From positions 1 to 28,101 of the forward strand of contig JBEKTY010000104.1 in the NCBI GenBank assembly GCA_049515555.1: a stretch of 28,101 nucleotides of DNA, written 5' to 3'. Under the pieces are notes generated by a model. It ran no database searches. It saw nothing but the letters and a program-made list of their open reading frames with translations, and was not told the origin of the DNA. Numbering within the stretch: position 1 is the stretch's first letter; each line of letters opens with the position of its first letter. Positions 1-8,180 of this stretch are shown here, in pieces. Made by a program: the position numbers and the translations under genes. The DNA comes from JBEKTY01 sp049515555. Lineage in GTDB: Bacteria; Planctomycetota; Planctomycetia; Pirellulales; Thermoguttaceae.

Positions 1-102
1 CGCATCGCCACGGCCCGCGAGTCGCACATCAAACGAACACGCAAAAAACTGCGGAAAATGGGCATCTACCTGAAAGATCTCATCCGCTGCAAATGGCCTT
101 GA
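1..102 (+). CDS. C-terminal end of an unidentified protein (partial)
   Basis: An open frame enters from the left edge and ends at a TGA at 100-102, giving 33 residues that are strongly basic (many Arg/Lys) and finish with LIRCKWP. The stop overlaps the start of the next gene by 10 bases, so this is probably the first visible member of a translationally coupled operon (93-398, 395-1018). The family cannot be recognised from so short a tail. A basic C-terminus could fit a nucleic-acid-binding protein, but that is only a guess. Confidence 0.45.
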   Translation, partial: RIATARESHIKRTRKKLRKMGIYLKDLIRCKWP

Positions 103-398
103 ACTTGCGCAGTAATACTAGTGACCTTCACCTTCTCGAGGTCACCGCCGACGTTGCCTCTCTTGGCGACGGTTCGCTTGAAGGTTTTGGTTTCATAGCG
201 GGTGATACGGTTCCCGGTGCTGGCTCGATCATCCTATATCTTACTACCCCTGGCGATCTCCGCCTGGCGCTACAAGGGAATCCGTCCCACCCGGCGATTC
301 GAAGCCTAAGATCCGGTGAATGCTGGTTCGTATATCCTGACGATAGCGGCGTGGCATTTTATCGGGACTTCCCTGAGTTCCGAGGGGCCATGTCGTGA
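93..398 (+). CDS. Hypothetical protein, middle gene of accessory operon
   Basis: This 101-residue protein matches no family I recognise. It is mostly polar with alternating hydrophobic residues (for example SIILYLTTPGDLRLAL and CWFVYPDDSGVAFY), suggesting a small mainly beta fold. No signal peptide or membrane segment is seen. The start overlaps the stop of the preceding frame by 10 bases, and its own stop overlaps the GTG start of the next gene in a GTGA tetranucleotide, so the three frames are probably cotranslated. Codon choice is less GC-rich than in leuS next door, which fits an accessory, possibly transferred, cassette. By position next to a HEPN-like gene it could be an antitoxin or partner protein; that is inference only. 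Confidence 0.6.
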   Translation: MALNLRSNTSDLHLLEVTADVASLGDGSLEGFGFIAGDTVPGAGSIILYLTTPGDLRLALQGNPSHPAIRSLRSGECWFVYPDDSGVAFYRDFPEFRGAMS

Positions 399-1018
399 AT
401 TGGCAGAACCACCGAGTGCTTGCGATAGCCCTACGTGACCAAGGTCTCGCCGACTGCATCGCAGCCCGCCGAAACCTAAGCTTCGACACGGTCCGCATCC
501 TTCAGCGCCAAACCAACCTCGCCCACCTTGTTGTTGCAAAGTGCCAGCAGGCCCTCGAAAAGTTGACGAAGGGTTACCTACTCTGGCATGCTGGCTCGTT
601 TGATCCTACAAAGGGACATTGCCCGTTCTCCGAAGCCCTTGGCGCCAATCCCGAGGTTGACAAGCTCTGTGCTGCCCTCAACAAGATCAACCCGGGAGTG
701 GTACGAGATCTCAAGTGGCTTGAAACGTTGGCACCTCAACTCCCCGACGTACCACCGGGGTACCGGGGACGACTCGTCCCGCTCGAATTCATCCGGGAGA
801 ACTCGGAGTACCCGTATTGGTCCAACGCCACGGGGACGCTGGTGATCGCCACGCAGGGGCTTACCATTCAGAATCAGGCTCGTCGTGCCATAACCGCCGT
901 TCGCTCATTCCTGCGAGCTCTTGCCCTTTCTGATCCGGCCGCCTTCACTTCTGAAATTCGCGATTTCCTGCGGGAATTCCCGTTCTCGACCGCAATTGCT
1001 CCCGCTGAGGCAAGGTGA
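395..1018 (+). CDS. HEPN-like domain protein (tentative)
   Basis: The protein has 207 residues and starts at a GTG that overlaps the upstream stop by four bases. Around residues 44-60 the segment VVAKCQQALEKLTKGYLL resembles the core helix of HEPN domains, in which a conserved QxAxEKxxKxxL pattern is followed by a loop and a histidine-containing segment (here KGHCPF). HEPN proteins are often RNases in toxin-antitoxin and defence modules. However, I do not see the usual Arg-x4-6-His catalytic motif, so this one may be non-catalytic or the family call may be wrong. The C-terminal half is helical-looking with no recognised motif. There is no signal peptide, so it is probably cytosolic. It converges on leuS, 71 bases away. 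Confidence 0.55.
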   Translation: MNWQNHRVLAIALRDQGLADCIAARRNLSFDTVRILQRQTNLAHLVVAKCQQALEKLTKGYLLWHAGSFDPTKGHCPFSEALGANPEVDKLCAALNKINPGVVRDLKWLETLAPQLPDVPPGYRGRLVPLEFIRENSEYPYWSNATGTLVIATQGLTIQNQARRAITAVRSFLRALALSDPAAFTSEIRDFLREFPFSTAIAPAEAR

Positions 1019-1089
1019 CCTTTCTTGGGTTATTTGGCGCGGTCGCGATTTGGATCGGGCAACACCTCTGGACCGTTCCGACGGGCGGC

Positions 1090-3969
1090 CTAGCGCACGA
1101 CGAAGTTCACCATCCGCCCGGGGACGACGATGAGCTTGACCACCGTCTTTCCGGCCAGCAGTGCGGCGACGTGCTCCTCGCCGCGGGCGGCGGCCTCCAT
1201 TTCGGCCGCGTCGGCCGTGGGGGGAACCTGGATCCGCCCCCGCAGCTTGCCGTTGACCTGCACCGGCACCTCGACCGTCTCCTCGCGGAGCAGGGCCTCG
1301 TCGAACTCGGGCCACGGCTGGTAGGCCAGCGTCTGGTCGTGGCCCAGCACTTGCCACAGCTCCTCGGCCAGGTGCGGGGCAAAGGGCGAGAGCAGCAGGA
1401 CCAGCCGCTCCATAGCCGACTTCGGCCGCCGCTCTTCCTTCAAGAAGAAATTGGTGAACTCCATCATCCGCGAGATGGCCGTGTTGAAGGCCAATGCGTC
1501 GATATCCCGCGTGACGGCCTGAATTGTCTTGTGCAGCACGCGGTTCTGCTCGGCGGTGGGCTGGGCGTCGACTACCGCCGCATTCAGGGTCGTGGTGTCG
1601 GCCCGATCGTCGACGATCATCCGCCAGACGCGATCCAGGAAGCCGCGCACGCCGCTCACGCCCGCCATGCTCCAGGGCTTGACCGCCTCCAGCGGGCCCA
1701 TGAACATCTCGTACAGCCGCAGCGAGTCGGCGCCGCACTGGGCCACCACCTGGTCGGGATTGACCACGTTGCCCCGGCTCTTCGACATCTTGTAGGCCCG
1801 GCTGTCGATGCGGATGCTCGGATCGCTCTTGAGGACCAGCACGTCGCCCTGTTTGACCACTTGCTCGGGCTTGAGGCTGACGGCCGTCAGCGGCTCGCGA
1901 TCCGGGCCGGCGACGGGTTTTCCTTCGGCGTCTTCGGTCACGGCCGTGGCGCTGGTCCACGCGCCGCTCGCCGCCTGGTAGCCCGTATACTCGGTCTCGC
2001 CCAGGATCATGCCCTGGTTGACGAGTTTGTGGAACGGCTCGGGCCCGCTGGTGTAGCCGCGGTCGAACAGCACTTTATGCCAGAAGCGGGCGTAGAGCAG
2101 GTGCAACACGGCGTGCTCCGCCCCGCCAACGTATAGATCGACCGGCATCCAGGCCCGTTCCAGCTCGGGATCGACCAGGGCCCGATCGTTCCGCGGATCG
2201 AGAAAGCGGAGATAATACCAGCAGGAACCGGCCCACTGGGGCATGGTGTTCGTCTCGCGCTTGTATCGCGTGCCGTCGATAGTCACGTACAGCCAGTCGG
2301 CGGGGGCCTTGTCCAGCGGCGGCTCGGGCCGGTCGTGGGCGGCGTCGAAGGCCATCGCCGGGGGCAGGTCCAGGGGCAGGTCCTCGGGCCGCAGGGCGCG
2401 GATGCGGCCGGTCGGCCGGCCATCGGCCTCCAGCTCGTGCAGGATGGGGAAGGGCTCGCCCCAGAAATGCTGCCGGCTGAAGAGCCAGTCGCGGAGCTTG
2501 TAGTTGACCGCCCGGCGGCCCAGACCCTTGGCGGCCAGATCGGCCGTGATCCGCGTCTTGAACTCCTCGGTCGGCAGGCCGTCGTAGCCGGGGCTGTTGA
2601 TCGCCCGGCCGTCGCCGACGAAGGCCTCGGCCGGCGCGGTCTGCTCGCCGGCAGAGTCAGCCGAGGGCGGCCGGTCGTCGCGCTCCGGCACCACCACCGG
2701 CACGATGGGCAGGCCGAATGTTTGGGCGAACTCGAAGTCCCGCGTGTCGTGGGCCGGCACGGCCATGATGGCCCCGGTGCCGTAACTAATCAGTACATAA
2801 TCGGCCACCCAGATCGGAATCGGCTCGTCGTTGACCGGATTGACGGCATAGGCGCCGGTGAACACGCCGGTCTTCTGCTTGGCCAGATCGGTGCGGTCCA
2901 GGTCGCTTTTTCGGGCGGCCCGCTGGCAATACTCGGTCACGGCCGGGGCCTGCTCGGGCGAGGTGAGCCGCTCCAGCAGCGGATGCTCCGGGGCCACGAC
3001 CATGTACGTGGCCCCGAACAGCGTATCCGGCCGCGTGGTGTAGACCCGCAACACCTGCTCGTCGGCCTGCTCCGGAAAGCCGGCCAGCGAGCGGTCCAAC
3101 TGCCAGCCGCGGTACTCCCGCCGCGCGGGCGTGCCGTCGGCGTCGAGGATCGTACCGATGAAGAAATCGACCTCGGCCCCCGTGCTGCGGCCGATCCAGT
3201 TCCGCTGCAGCAGCTTGATGCTCTCGGGCCAATCCAGCCCCTGGAGGTCCTTTTCCAGCCGGTCGGCATAGGCCGTGATCCGCAGCATCCACTGCCGCAG
3301 GGGCAGGCGGACGACCGGGTGGCCCCCCCGCTCGCTAACGCCGCCCACTACCTCCTCGTTCGCCAGCACCGTGCCCAAGGCCGGGCACCAGTTCACCGGG
3401 GCCTCGATCTGGTAGGCCAGCCGCTGGCCGTCGCGATACTGCTCGACGGCCGCCGGGCCTTCACGGGCCACCTCCTCGGGAACGGGCAGTTCGGCAATCG
3501 GCCGGCCCCGCTGCTCTTGGGGATCGAACCAAGTGTCGAACAGCACCAGGAAGATCAGTTGCGTCCAACGGAAGTACTGCGGGTCGGTCGTGGCCAGCTC
3601 CCGTTGCCAATCGTAGCTGAAGCCCAGCATCTTCAACTGCCGGCGGAAGTTGTCGATGTTCTTCTCGGTCGTGATCCGCGGGTGCGTGCCCGTCTTCTTG
3701 GCATGCTGCTCGGCGGGCAGGCCGAAGGCGTCCCAGCCCATAGGGTGCATCACGCTCTGGCCCCGCATCCGGCGGTAGCGGCAGACGATATCAGTGGCCG
3801 TGTAGCCCTCGGGGTGGCCGACGTGCAGGCCATCGCCACTTGGATAGGGGAACATGTCCAGGACGTATAATTTGGGGCCTGTGGGCAATCTGGGGGCCGC
3901 AAACGTGCGGTTCTGCTCCCAATATGCCTGCCATTTAGGCTCGATCGCGGCGGGATTGTAACGTGGCAT
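1090..3969 (-). CDS. leuS: Leucyl-tRNA synthetase
   Basis: This class I aminoacyl-tRNA synthetase charges tRNA-Leu with leucine in the cytosol. The chosen ATG at 3969 gives 959 residues beginning MPRYNPAAIEPKWQAYW, the usual N-terminus; the frame stays open upstream but that extension looks non-coding. The HIGH motif is HVGH at residues 49-52, within PYPSGDGLHVGH. The CP1 editing domain shows TTRPDTLFG and later GTGAIMAVPAHDTRD, which contains the editing aspartate. KMSKS lies at about residues 727-731. The anticodon-binding and C-terminal domains follow, ending VNFVVR. It is longer than the E. coli enzyme (about 860 residues), partly through an insertion just ahead of KMSKS. It is divergent from the SH3 protein gene and appears monocistronic. 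Confidence 0.97.
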   Translation of the reverse strand: MPRYNPAAIEPKWQAYWEQNRTFAAPRLPTGPKLYVLDMFPYPSGDGLHVGHPEGYTATDIVCRYRRMRGQSVMHPMGWDAFGLPAEQHAKKTGTHPRITTEKNIDNFRRQLKMLGFSYDWQRELATTDPQYFRWTQLIFLVLFDTWFDPQEQRGRPIAELPVPEEVAREGPAAVEQYRDGQRLAYQIEAPVNWCPALGTVLANEEVVGGVSERGGHPVVRLPLRQWMLRITAYADRLEKDLQGLDWPESIKLLQRNWIGRSTGAEVDFFIGTILDADGTPARREYRGWQLDRSLAGFPEQADEQVLRVYTTRPDTLFGATYMVVAPEHPLLERLTSPEQAPAVTEYCQRAARKSDLDRTDLAKQKTGVFTGAYAVNPVNDEPIPIWVADYVLISYGTGAIMAVPAHDTRDFEFAQTFGLPIVPVVVPERDDRPPSADSAGEQTAPAEAFVGDGRAINSPGYDGLPTEEFKTRITADLAAKGLGRRAVNYKLRDWLFSRQHFWGEPFPILHELEADGRPTGRIRALRPEDLPLDLPPAMAFDAAHDRPEPPLDKAPADWLYVTIDGTRYKRETNTMPQWAGSCWYYLRFLDPRNDRALVDPELERAWMPVDLYVGGAEHAVLHLLYARFWHKVLFDRGYTSGPEPFHKLVNQGMILGETEYTGYQAASGAWTSATAVTEDAEGKPVAGPDREPLTAVSLKPEQVVKQGDVLVLKSDPSIRIDSRAYKMSKSRGNVVNPDQVVAQCGADSLRLYEMFMGPLEAVKPWSMAGVSGVRGFLDRVWRMIVDDRADTTTLNAAVVDAQPTAEQNRVLHKTIQAVTRDIDALAFNTAISRMMEFTNFFLKEERRPKSAMERLVLLLSPFAPHLAEELWQVLGHDQTLAYQPWPEFDEALLREETVEVPVQVNGKLRGRIQVPPTADAAEMEAAARGEEHVAALLAGKTVVKLIVVPGRMVNFVVR

Positions 3970-4010
3970 GATGCTCCCCGACGAAGGCTGCACAAACAAC
4001 GAGAACCCGG

Positions 4011-4039
4011 ATTCTAGCGTTTGGACAAGCAGCGGCAAA
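4011..4039 (-). promoter_or_regulatory. Putative sigma-70-type promoter for leuS
   Basis: On the minus strand TTGCCG (4039-4034) is followed after 17 bases by TAGAAT (4016-4011), 41 bases before the leuS ATG. Spacing is ideal and both boxes are near consensus for a GC-rich genome. It sits in the same spacer as the divergent promoter at 4050-4078. Confidence 0.5.
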
Positions 4040-4049
4040 TCCCTCCTCT

Positions 4050-4078
4050 TGCATCGCACGGCGGCTTTGGGTACTATC
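4050..4078 (+). promoter_or_regulatory. Putative sigma-70-type promoter for SH3 protein
   Basis: TTGCAT (4050-4055) and TACTAT (4073-4078) are separated by exactly 17 bases, about 58 bases upstream of the ATG at 4137. The leader carries a GGAGG ribosome site at 4125-4129. Confidence 0.45.
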
Positions 4079-4136
4079 CCGCCGCTTGTTTCTCGCACCT
4101 CTTTTCCAAAGCCCTTGTCCAGCCGGAGGCGTGGCC

Positions 4137-5387
4137 ATGCGATGGCCCCTTGTCGCCTTGGTTGTCTGCCTGCCGCCGGCATGGATCGTGGCCGGCGAGC
4201 CGACCTTCCCGTATAAGGCCCACATTGCGGGCGACGACGTTAATGTCCGCAGCGGCCCAGGCGAGAATTACTACCCCACCGACACGCTCCGGGCGGGCGA
4301 TTTGGTCGAGGTCTATCGGCACGCTCCGGGCGGATGGTGCGCGATTCGGCCGCCGACGGGCAGCTTCTCCTTGGTCGCCGGCCACGGCCTGCAGATCCAG
4401 CAGGACCACCTGGCCACGGTGACCGAGGACCGGCTGGCCGTCCGGGTGGGCAGCCGCGTAAGCAGTGCCCGCGACGTGATCCAGGTCCGGCTGCATCGGG
4501 GCGAAGTGGTGGAGGTGCTTGATGCCAAGCACGTCGGGCCGGAGGGGAGCGAATCGGCGGAGACGTGGTACGAGATTGCCCCACCCGCCGGCGAATTCCG
4601 CTGGGTGCCGGGCGGATCGGTCGCTACCGACCTTCCGCGCGACGGTCCGCGGCAAATCGCCCCCGGTGGTCCGATTACCGTGCCCATCGGCGGCCCGACC
4701 TCAAGCGACAACCGACAACTGACAACTGCCCCAGGCAGCGGCCCGCTTCTCGAGCCGATCGGTGGCCCGGCGGCCAAAGGCAGCGGTCCGGCTGCCGATC
4801 CCGTCCCGGCGGTCCCCCGCCATCAATCGGCCGAGGACTATCAGAAGACGCTGGACGACCTCGAGGTGGAGCTCTCGATCATAGTGGCCGAGGAGCCGGC
4901 GTTATGGGACCTGGGCGACGTGCACCGTCGGGCCCAAGTCATGCTCAGCCAGGCGGAGACGCCGCTGGAGCGCGGCCGGGCCCGGCTGCTATCGGCCAAG
5001 ATTGGCCGTTTCGAGGACATCAAGCAGCGCAGCGACAAGCTCGCCGCCGCGCGGCTGGAGACGCTGGCCGCGGATCGCCATGCCCAGCGGCTGCCCAGCG
5101 GCAATTGGTCGGCGGCCGACCCCGACGGCCGGTTCGACGCGATGGGCCAGTTGACCCGCGTGGCAGCCAGCAAGCCGGGCGCACCGCAATATGCCGTCGT
5201 CGACGCCGGCGGCAACGTGCGTTGCTACGTGTCGCCGGCCCCGGGGGTCAACCTGCGGAGCTACGTGGGCCAGCAGGTGGGCGTCAACGGCATCCGCGGT
5301 TACATGCCCGAACAGCGGGCCACGCACCTCGTGGCGCGGCACATCAGCGTGGTAGACCAGGCCGGCAACGCGACGATCCTGCGGTAG
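4137..5387 (+). CDS. Secreted bacterial SH3-domain protein
   Basis: The product has 416 residues. The ATG at 4137 is chosen because GGAGG lies 7 bases upstream and the protein then begins with a signal peptide (MRWPLVALVVCLPPAWIVAG, residues 1-20). Two SH3b-like repeats follow: residues about 27-80, with the hallmark DVNVRSGPGENYYP, and about 95-160. SH3b domains usually bind peptidoglycan or envelope ligands, so an envelope role is likely. A Pro/Gly-rich linker follows (about 175-235), then a helical stretch (about 240-310), and a conserved-looking C-terminal beta region (about 325-410). The linker contains a GACAACT-type short tandem repeat (4708-4730) that looks like inserted simple repeat sequence. 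Partner and exact function are unknown. It is divergent from leuS and followed at 115 bases by the epimerase gene. Confidence 0.85.
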   Translation: MRWPLVALVVCLPPAWIVAGEPTFPYKAHIAGDDVNVRSGPGENYYPTDTLRAGDLVEVYRHAPGGWCAIRPPTGSFSLVAGHGLQIQQDHLATVTEDRLAVRVGSRVSSARDVIQVRLHRGEVVEVLDAKHVGPEGSESAETWYEIAPPAGEFRWVPGGSVATDLPRDGPRQIAPGGPITVPIGGPTSSDNRQLTTAPGSGPLLEPIGGPAAKGSGPAADPVPAVPRHQSAEDYQKTLDDLEVELSIIVAEEPALWDLGDVHRRAQVMLSQAETPLERGRARLLSAKIGRFEDIKQRSDKLAAARLETLAADRHAQRLPSGNWSAADPDGRFDAMGQLTRVAASKPGAPQYAVVDAGGNVRCYVSPAPGVNLRSYVGQQVGVNGIRGYMPEQRATHLVARHISVVDQAGNATILR

Positions 5388-5502
5388 CTGCCCAGCCTCC
5401 TCTCCGTCCTGCTTGCAACCTTCCGCCCATGGCTTAGAATTTCCTACTGCGTCGCAAGCGCGGATCGTAAACCCCTCTCCGACTTCCCCTGAGCCGTTGT
5501 CT

Positions 5503-6480
5503 ATGCGTACTTTTCTGGTTACCGGCGGGGCCGGCTTCATCGGCTCGCACATTGCCGAGGCCCTGGTCGAGCGGGGCGATCGGGTCCGCGTGCTGGATAA
5601 CTTCAGCACCGGCCGCCACTCGAACCTGGCGGGCTTTCGCCAGCGGATCGAGCTGGTCGAGGGCGACATTCTCGACGCCGCAGCCGTGGCCCGGGCGGTG
5701 GCCGGCGCGGAAGTCGTGTTCCACGAGGCGGCCCTGGCCTCGGTGCAATGCAGCGTCGAGCGGCCCTTGGACAGCCATGCCGCCTGCACCACCGGCACGG
5801 TGGTCCTGCTGGATGCGGCCCGGCGGGCCGGCGTCCGCCGCGTGGTCTACGCCGGCTCCAGCGCCGTCTACGGCGACCAGCCCACGGCCGGCAAGCGGGA
5901 GTCGGACCCCACCGCCCCACTGTCGCCCTATGCCGCCGCCAAGCTGGCTGGCGAGGAATTCTGCCGCGCGTTCACCGCCACCTACGGCCTGGAGACCGTC
6001 GTGCTGCGGTACTTCAACGTTTTCGGGCCGCGGCAGGACCCGGCCAGCCCCTACTCGGCCGTGATCCCCCTGTTCATAACCGCCATGCTCGGCGGCGCGC
6101 AGCCGGTGGTCTACGGCGACGGGCGGCAATCGCGCGACTTCAGCTTCGTGGCCAACGTGGTGCGGGCCAATCTGCTGGCCGCCGACGCCCCCGCCGCGGC
6201 CGGCCGCACGCTGAACGTGGCCAACGGCCGCAGCACCGATCTCGTGACGCTCCTGGACGTGCTCAACCGCCTGTTGGGCACCCAGGTCCGGCCGCGGCAC
6301 GAGCCGCCCCGCCCCGGCGACGTCCGCGAGAGCCAGGCCGATATTACCCAGGCCCGGCGGTGGCTGGGCTACGAGCCCGTCGTGGATTTCGACGAGGGGC
6401 TGCAGCGCTCGATCGACTACTACCGCTCCATCACCCCGCGCGGACGCGAAGGGCAGGGCCCCCATGTCCCATCCGGCTGA
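5503..6480 (+). CDS. NAD-dependent sugar-nucleotide epimerase/dehydratase (extended SDR)
   Basis: This 325-residue protein belongs to the extended short-chain dehydrogenase family that includes UDP-glucose and UDP-GlcNAc 4-epimerases. The ATG at 5503 puts the Rossmann glycine motif TGGAGFIGSH at residues 7-16, where the family has it. A nucleotide-binding aspartate follows beta-2 (VLDNFSTG, D32). The catalytic set is seen as AGSSAVYG (about 118-124) and SPYAAAK with Tyr143 and Lys147. RYFNVFGPRQDP is the usual substrate-domain motif. The stop overlaps the next gene by 17 bases, so the two are cotranscribed; the glycosyltransferase partner suggests surface-glycan or glycolipid synthesis. Exact sugar specificity (GalE-like, WbpP-like or dehydratase) cannot be read from the sequence. 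Confidence 0.92.
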   Translation: MRTFLVTGGAGFIGSHIAEALVERGDRVRVLDNFSTGRHSNLAGFRQRIELVEGDILDAAAVARAVAGAEVVFHEAALASVQCSVERPLDSHAACTTGTVVLLDAARRAGVRRVVYAGSSAVYGDQPTAGKRESDPTAPLSPYAAAKLAGEEFCRAFTATYGLETVVLRYFNVFGPRQDPASPYSAVIPLFITAMLGGAQPVVYGDGRQSRDFSFVANVVRANLLAADAPAAAGRTLNVANGRSTDLVTLLDVLNRLLGTQVRPRHEPPRPGDVRESQADITQARRWLGYEPVVDFDEGLQRSIDYYRSITPRGREGQGPHVPSG

Positions 6481-7216
6481 GACGCTGGTCACGATCGCCA
6501 CCTACAACGAGATCGAGAACCTGGCCCGACTGGTGGAAGAGGTCTTTCACTATCTCCCGCAGGCCGAAATCCTGGTGATCGACGACAACTCGCCCGACGG
6601 CACCGGAGGGTGGTGCGACCGCCAGGCGGCCGCCGAGGTGCGGCTGCACTGCCTGCACCGCGCGGGAAAGCTCGGCCTGGGCTCGGCCATCGTGGCCGGC
6701 ATGAAGTACGCCCTCCAGCACGGCTACCGCTACGTGCTCAACCTGGACGCCGACTTCAGCCATCCGCCCCGCTACCTGCCCGCGCTGTTGGCCGGCATGG
6801 ACCCGCCCTGCGGTCCGCCGGCCGACGTGACCATCGCCTCGCGCTACATTCCCGGCGGCGGCGTCGAGGGCTGGCCCCTGCGGCGGCGGCTGATGAGCCG
6901 GGCCGTAAACTGCTACGCCCGTTGGCTGCTGGGCCTCAAACCCCGGGATTGCAGCGGGGGCTTCCGCTGCTATCGCACCGCGCTTCTGGCCCGGTTGGAT
7001 TTCAACGCGATCCGCAGCCGCGGCTATTCCTTTCAGGAGGAGATCCTCTGGCGACTCAAACGGCTCGGCGCCCGGATGACCGAAACGCCCTTCGTCTTCG
7101 TCGATCGCCGCCACGGGACCTCGAAGATCAACCTCCGCGAGGCCCGCGCCGCACTGGGCATCATCCTGTGCCTGGGCCTAAAGAACCTCCTGCCGCGACG
7201 CAAGGAGAGGCCCTGA
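6464..7216 (+). CDS. Family 2 glycosyltransferase, polyprenol-phosphate mannose synthase type
   Basis: The protein has 250 residues. It matches the DPM1-like branch of GT2, which transfers mannose or a related sugar from GDP- or UDP-sugar to polyprenyl phosphate. Visible motifs are TYNEIENL (13-20), IDDNSPDGT (39-47), GLGSAIVAGMKYAL, the metal-binding NLDADFSHPP (about 93-102), SRYIPGG, DCSGGFRCYR, SFQEEILWR and RHGTSKI. No C-terminal membrane anchor is present, so it resembles the soluble single-domain form, working at the cytoplasmic face of the membrane. Its start lies 17 bases inside the epimerase gene, implying coupled expression. The lipid-linked sugar would probably feed protein or envelope glycosylation; the actual donor sugar is unknown. 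Confidence 0.9.
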   Translation: MSHPAETLVTIATYNEIENLARLVEEVFHYLPQAEILVIDDNSPDGTGGWCDRQAAAEVRLHCLHRAGKLGLGSAIVAGMKYALQHGYRYVLNLDADFSHPPRYLPALLAGMDPPCGPPADVTIASRYIPGGGVEGWPLRRRLMSRAVNCYARWLLGLKPRDCSGGFRCYRTALLARLDFNAIRSRGYSFQEEILWRLKRLGARMTETPFVFVDRRHGTSKINLREARAALGIILCLGLKNLLPRRKERP

Positions 7217-7243
7217 GTTACCGGTCTTGACCGATTTTCGTCC

Positions 7244-7330
7244 GTAGGGAACGCCCTCCGTGGCGTTCCGCAGCGAACACAGCGAGCCACTTTTCCGAAT
7301 GCCCGGAACACCACGGAGGGCGTTCCCTAC
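7244..7330. repeat. Long imperfect inverted repeat (REP-like element)
   Basis: Two 27-base arms, 7244-7270 and 7304-7330, are inverted copies with one mismatch. They begin GTAGGGAACGCCCTCCGTGG and surround a 33-base centre. The element lies just downstream of the glycosyltransferase stop, so it could also terminate or stabilise that transcript. No protein is encoded. The rest of the 7217-7580 gap holds only the promoter at 7492-7519 and a ribosome site. Confidence 0.8.
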
Positions 7331-7491
7331 AGGATCACGTGCCGGGCGATTTGGCCAACTTATGCGTGTGCGGGCCCTGATATCCCAAGCTGCAAACGCC
7401 GCCGCCGGCCCTGTGCCGGCGGGGCGATGATTGGCAACTACAAGCGTCGGCCCACCAAGGGTCTCCGCTCCTTCCCATCTTCGCACGTCGC

Positions 7492-7519
7492 TTGAACCGG
7501 CCGCGGTTGGAACTATAAT
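7492..7519 (+). promoter_or_regulatory. Strong sigma-70-like promoter for LLSGN-repeat protein
   Basis: TTGAAC (7492-7497) and a perfect TATAAT (7514-7519) are 16 bases apart, followed by a roughly 55-base leader and AGGAG (7570-7574) six bases ahead of the ATG at 7581. This is one of the best promoters in the window. Confidence 0.7.
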
Positions 7520-7580
7520 CAAGGTCGGTACGCGAGTGTCTTACCTCCCTCCGTACGCCTCGAACAGCTAGGAGTCTCCA

Positions 7581-8129
7581 ATGCGACGCACGACCAAAGC
7601 CTATGTTGTGGCGGTTCTTTTCTCACTGGCCGCAACCGTCTCGGCCGGCAATCGGCTGTTTGCGGCCGACCATCCCTCGCCCGCCGCTACCAATCCATCG
7701 GCGCCCAAAACGTGCCCGACCGCGGAAAAGCTAAAAGACCTCGGCACACATCTCGGACGGGCCCTCAGCATAGCCGCCGACTTATTCTCGGGCAACGAGG
7801 CCGAGTTGCTTTCACAGAACAAGACGGCCCTGCTCTCCGGCAACAGCCCGGCACTACTCTCCGGCAACACCCCGACACTTCTTTCCGGCAATACCCCGAC
7901 GCTTCTTTCCGGCAACAGCCCGGCGTTGCTCTCCGGCAATACCCCGACGCTGCTTTCCGGCAACAGCCCAAAAGTGAAAGTGCTGTCTGAGAACACGACT
8001 CCGATCCTGAGCGGCAACACTTTCTCGGTGCTCTCCAACGTCAAGATTGAGATTCACATCGACAATAGCGGCACGCACAGCACCGGTGGCACCACCGCTC
8101 CGCCAACTGGCCCGCAGTTGAAAAGGTAA
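7581..8129 (+). CDS. Secreted protein with 8-residue LLSGN tandem repeats
   Basis: This 182-residue protein has a clear signal peptide (MRRTTKAYVVAVLFSLAATV..., likely cleaved after LFA near residue 29). Residues about 83-130 are six uninterrupted octads of the form (A/T)LLSGN(S/T)P, flanked by degenerate copies (ELLSQNKT before; KVLSENTTP, ILSGNTFS and VLSNVK after). The tail carries an alternating KIEIHI strand and a Gly/Thr-rich end. A regular octad with a buried Leu pair and an Asn turn suggests a small beta-solenoid or a self-assembling surface protein, but that is inference. It has its own strong promoter and ribosome site and no obvious operon partners. I do not recognise a named family. 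Confidence 0.88.
   Translation: MRRTTKAYVVAVLFSLAATVSAGNRLFAADHPSPAATNPSAPKTCPTAEKLKDLGTHLGRALSIAADLFSGNEAELLSQNKTALLSGNSPALLSGNTPTLLSGNTPTLLSGNSPALLSGNTPTLLSGNSPKVKVLSENTTPILSGNTFSVLSNVKIEIHIDNSGTHSTGGTTAPPTGPQLKR
7827..7970 (+). repeat. 24-bp tandem repeat coding for LLSGN octads
   Basis: Six consecutive 24-base units encode the (A/T)LLSGN(S/T)P octads. Units differ mostly at alternating NSP/NTP and at synonymous positions, suggesting growth by duplication followed by drift under protein-level selection. The units are coding and have no spacers, so this is not a CRISPR array. Confidence 0.9.
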
Positions 8130-8180
8130 GGCTTGGCCGGTGAACGGTCTGACGATGCGGCCGTCGAAACGGCGGCAGGC

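Noticed and set aside
1015..3870. Long plus-strand open frames opposite leuS (about 373 and 511 codons)
   Set aside because: They are GC-driven shadows of leuS; their proteins show no motifs, while the minus strand carries HIGH, editing and KMSKS motifs.
3970..4182. 71-residue N-terminal extension of leucyl-tRNA synthetase
   Set aside because: It would overlap both predicted promoters and the divergent gene, and the usual N-terminus begins at MPRYNP.
7827..7970. CRISPR array
   Set aside because: Units are contiguous 24-base coding repeats without spacers.
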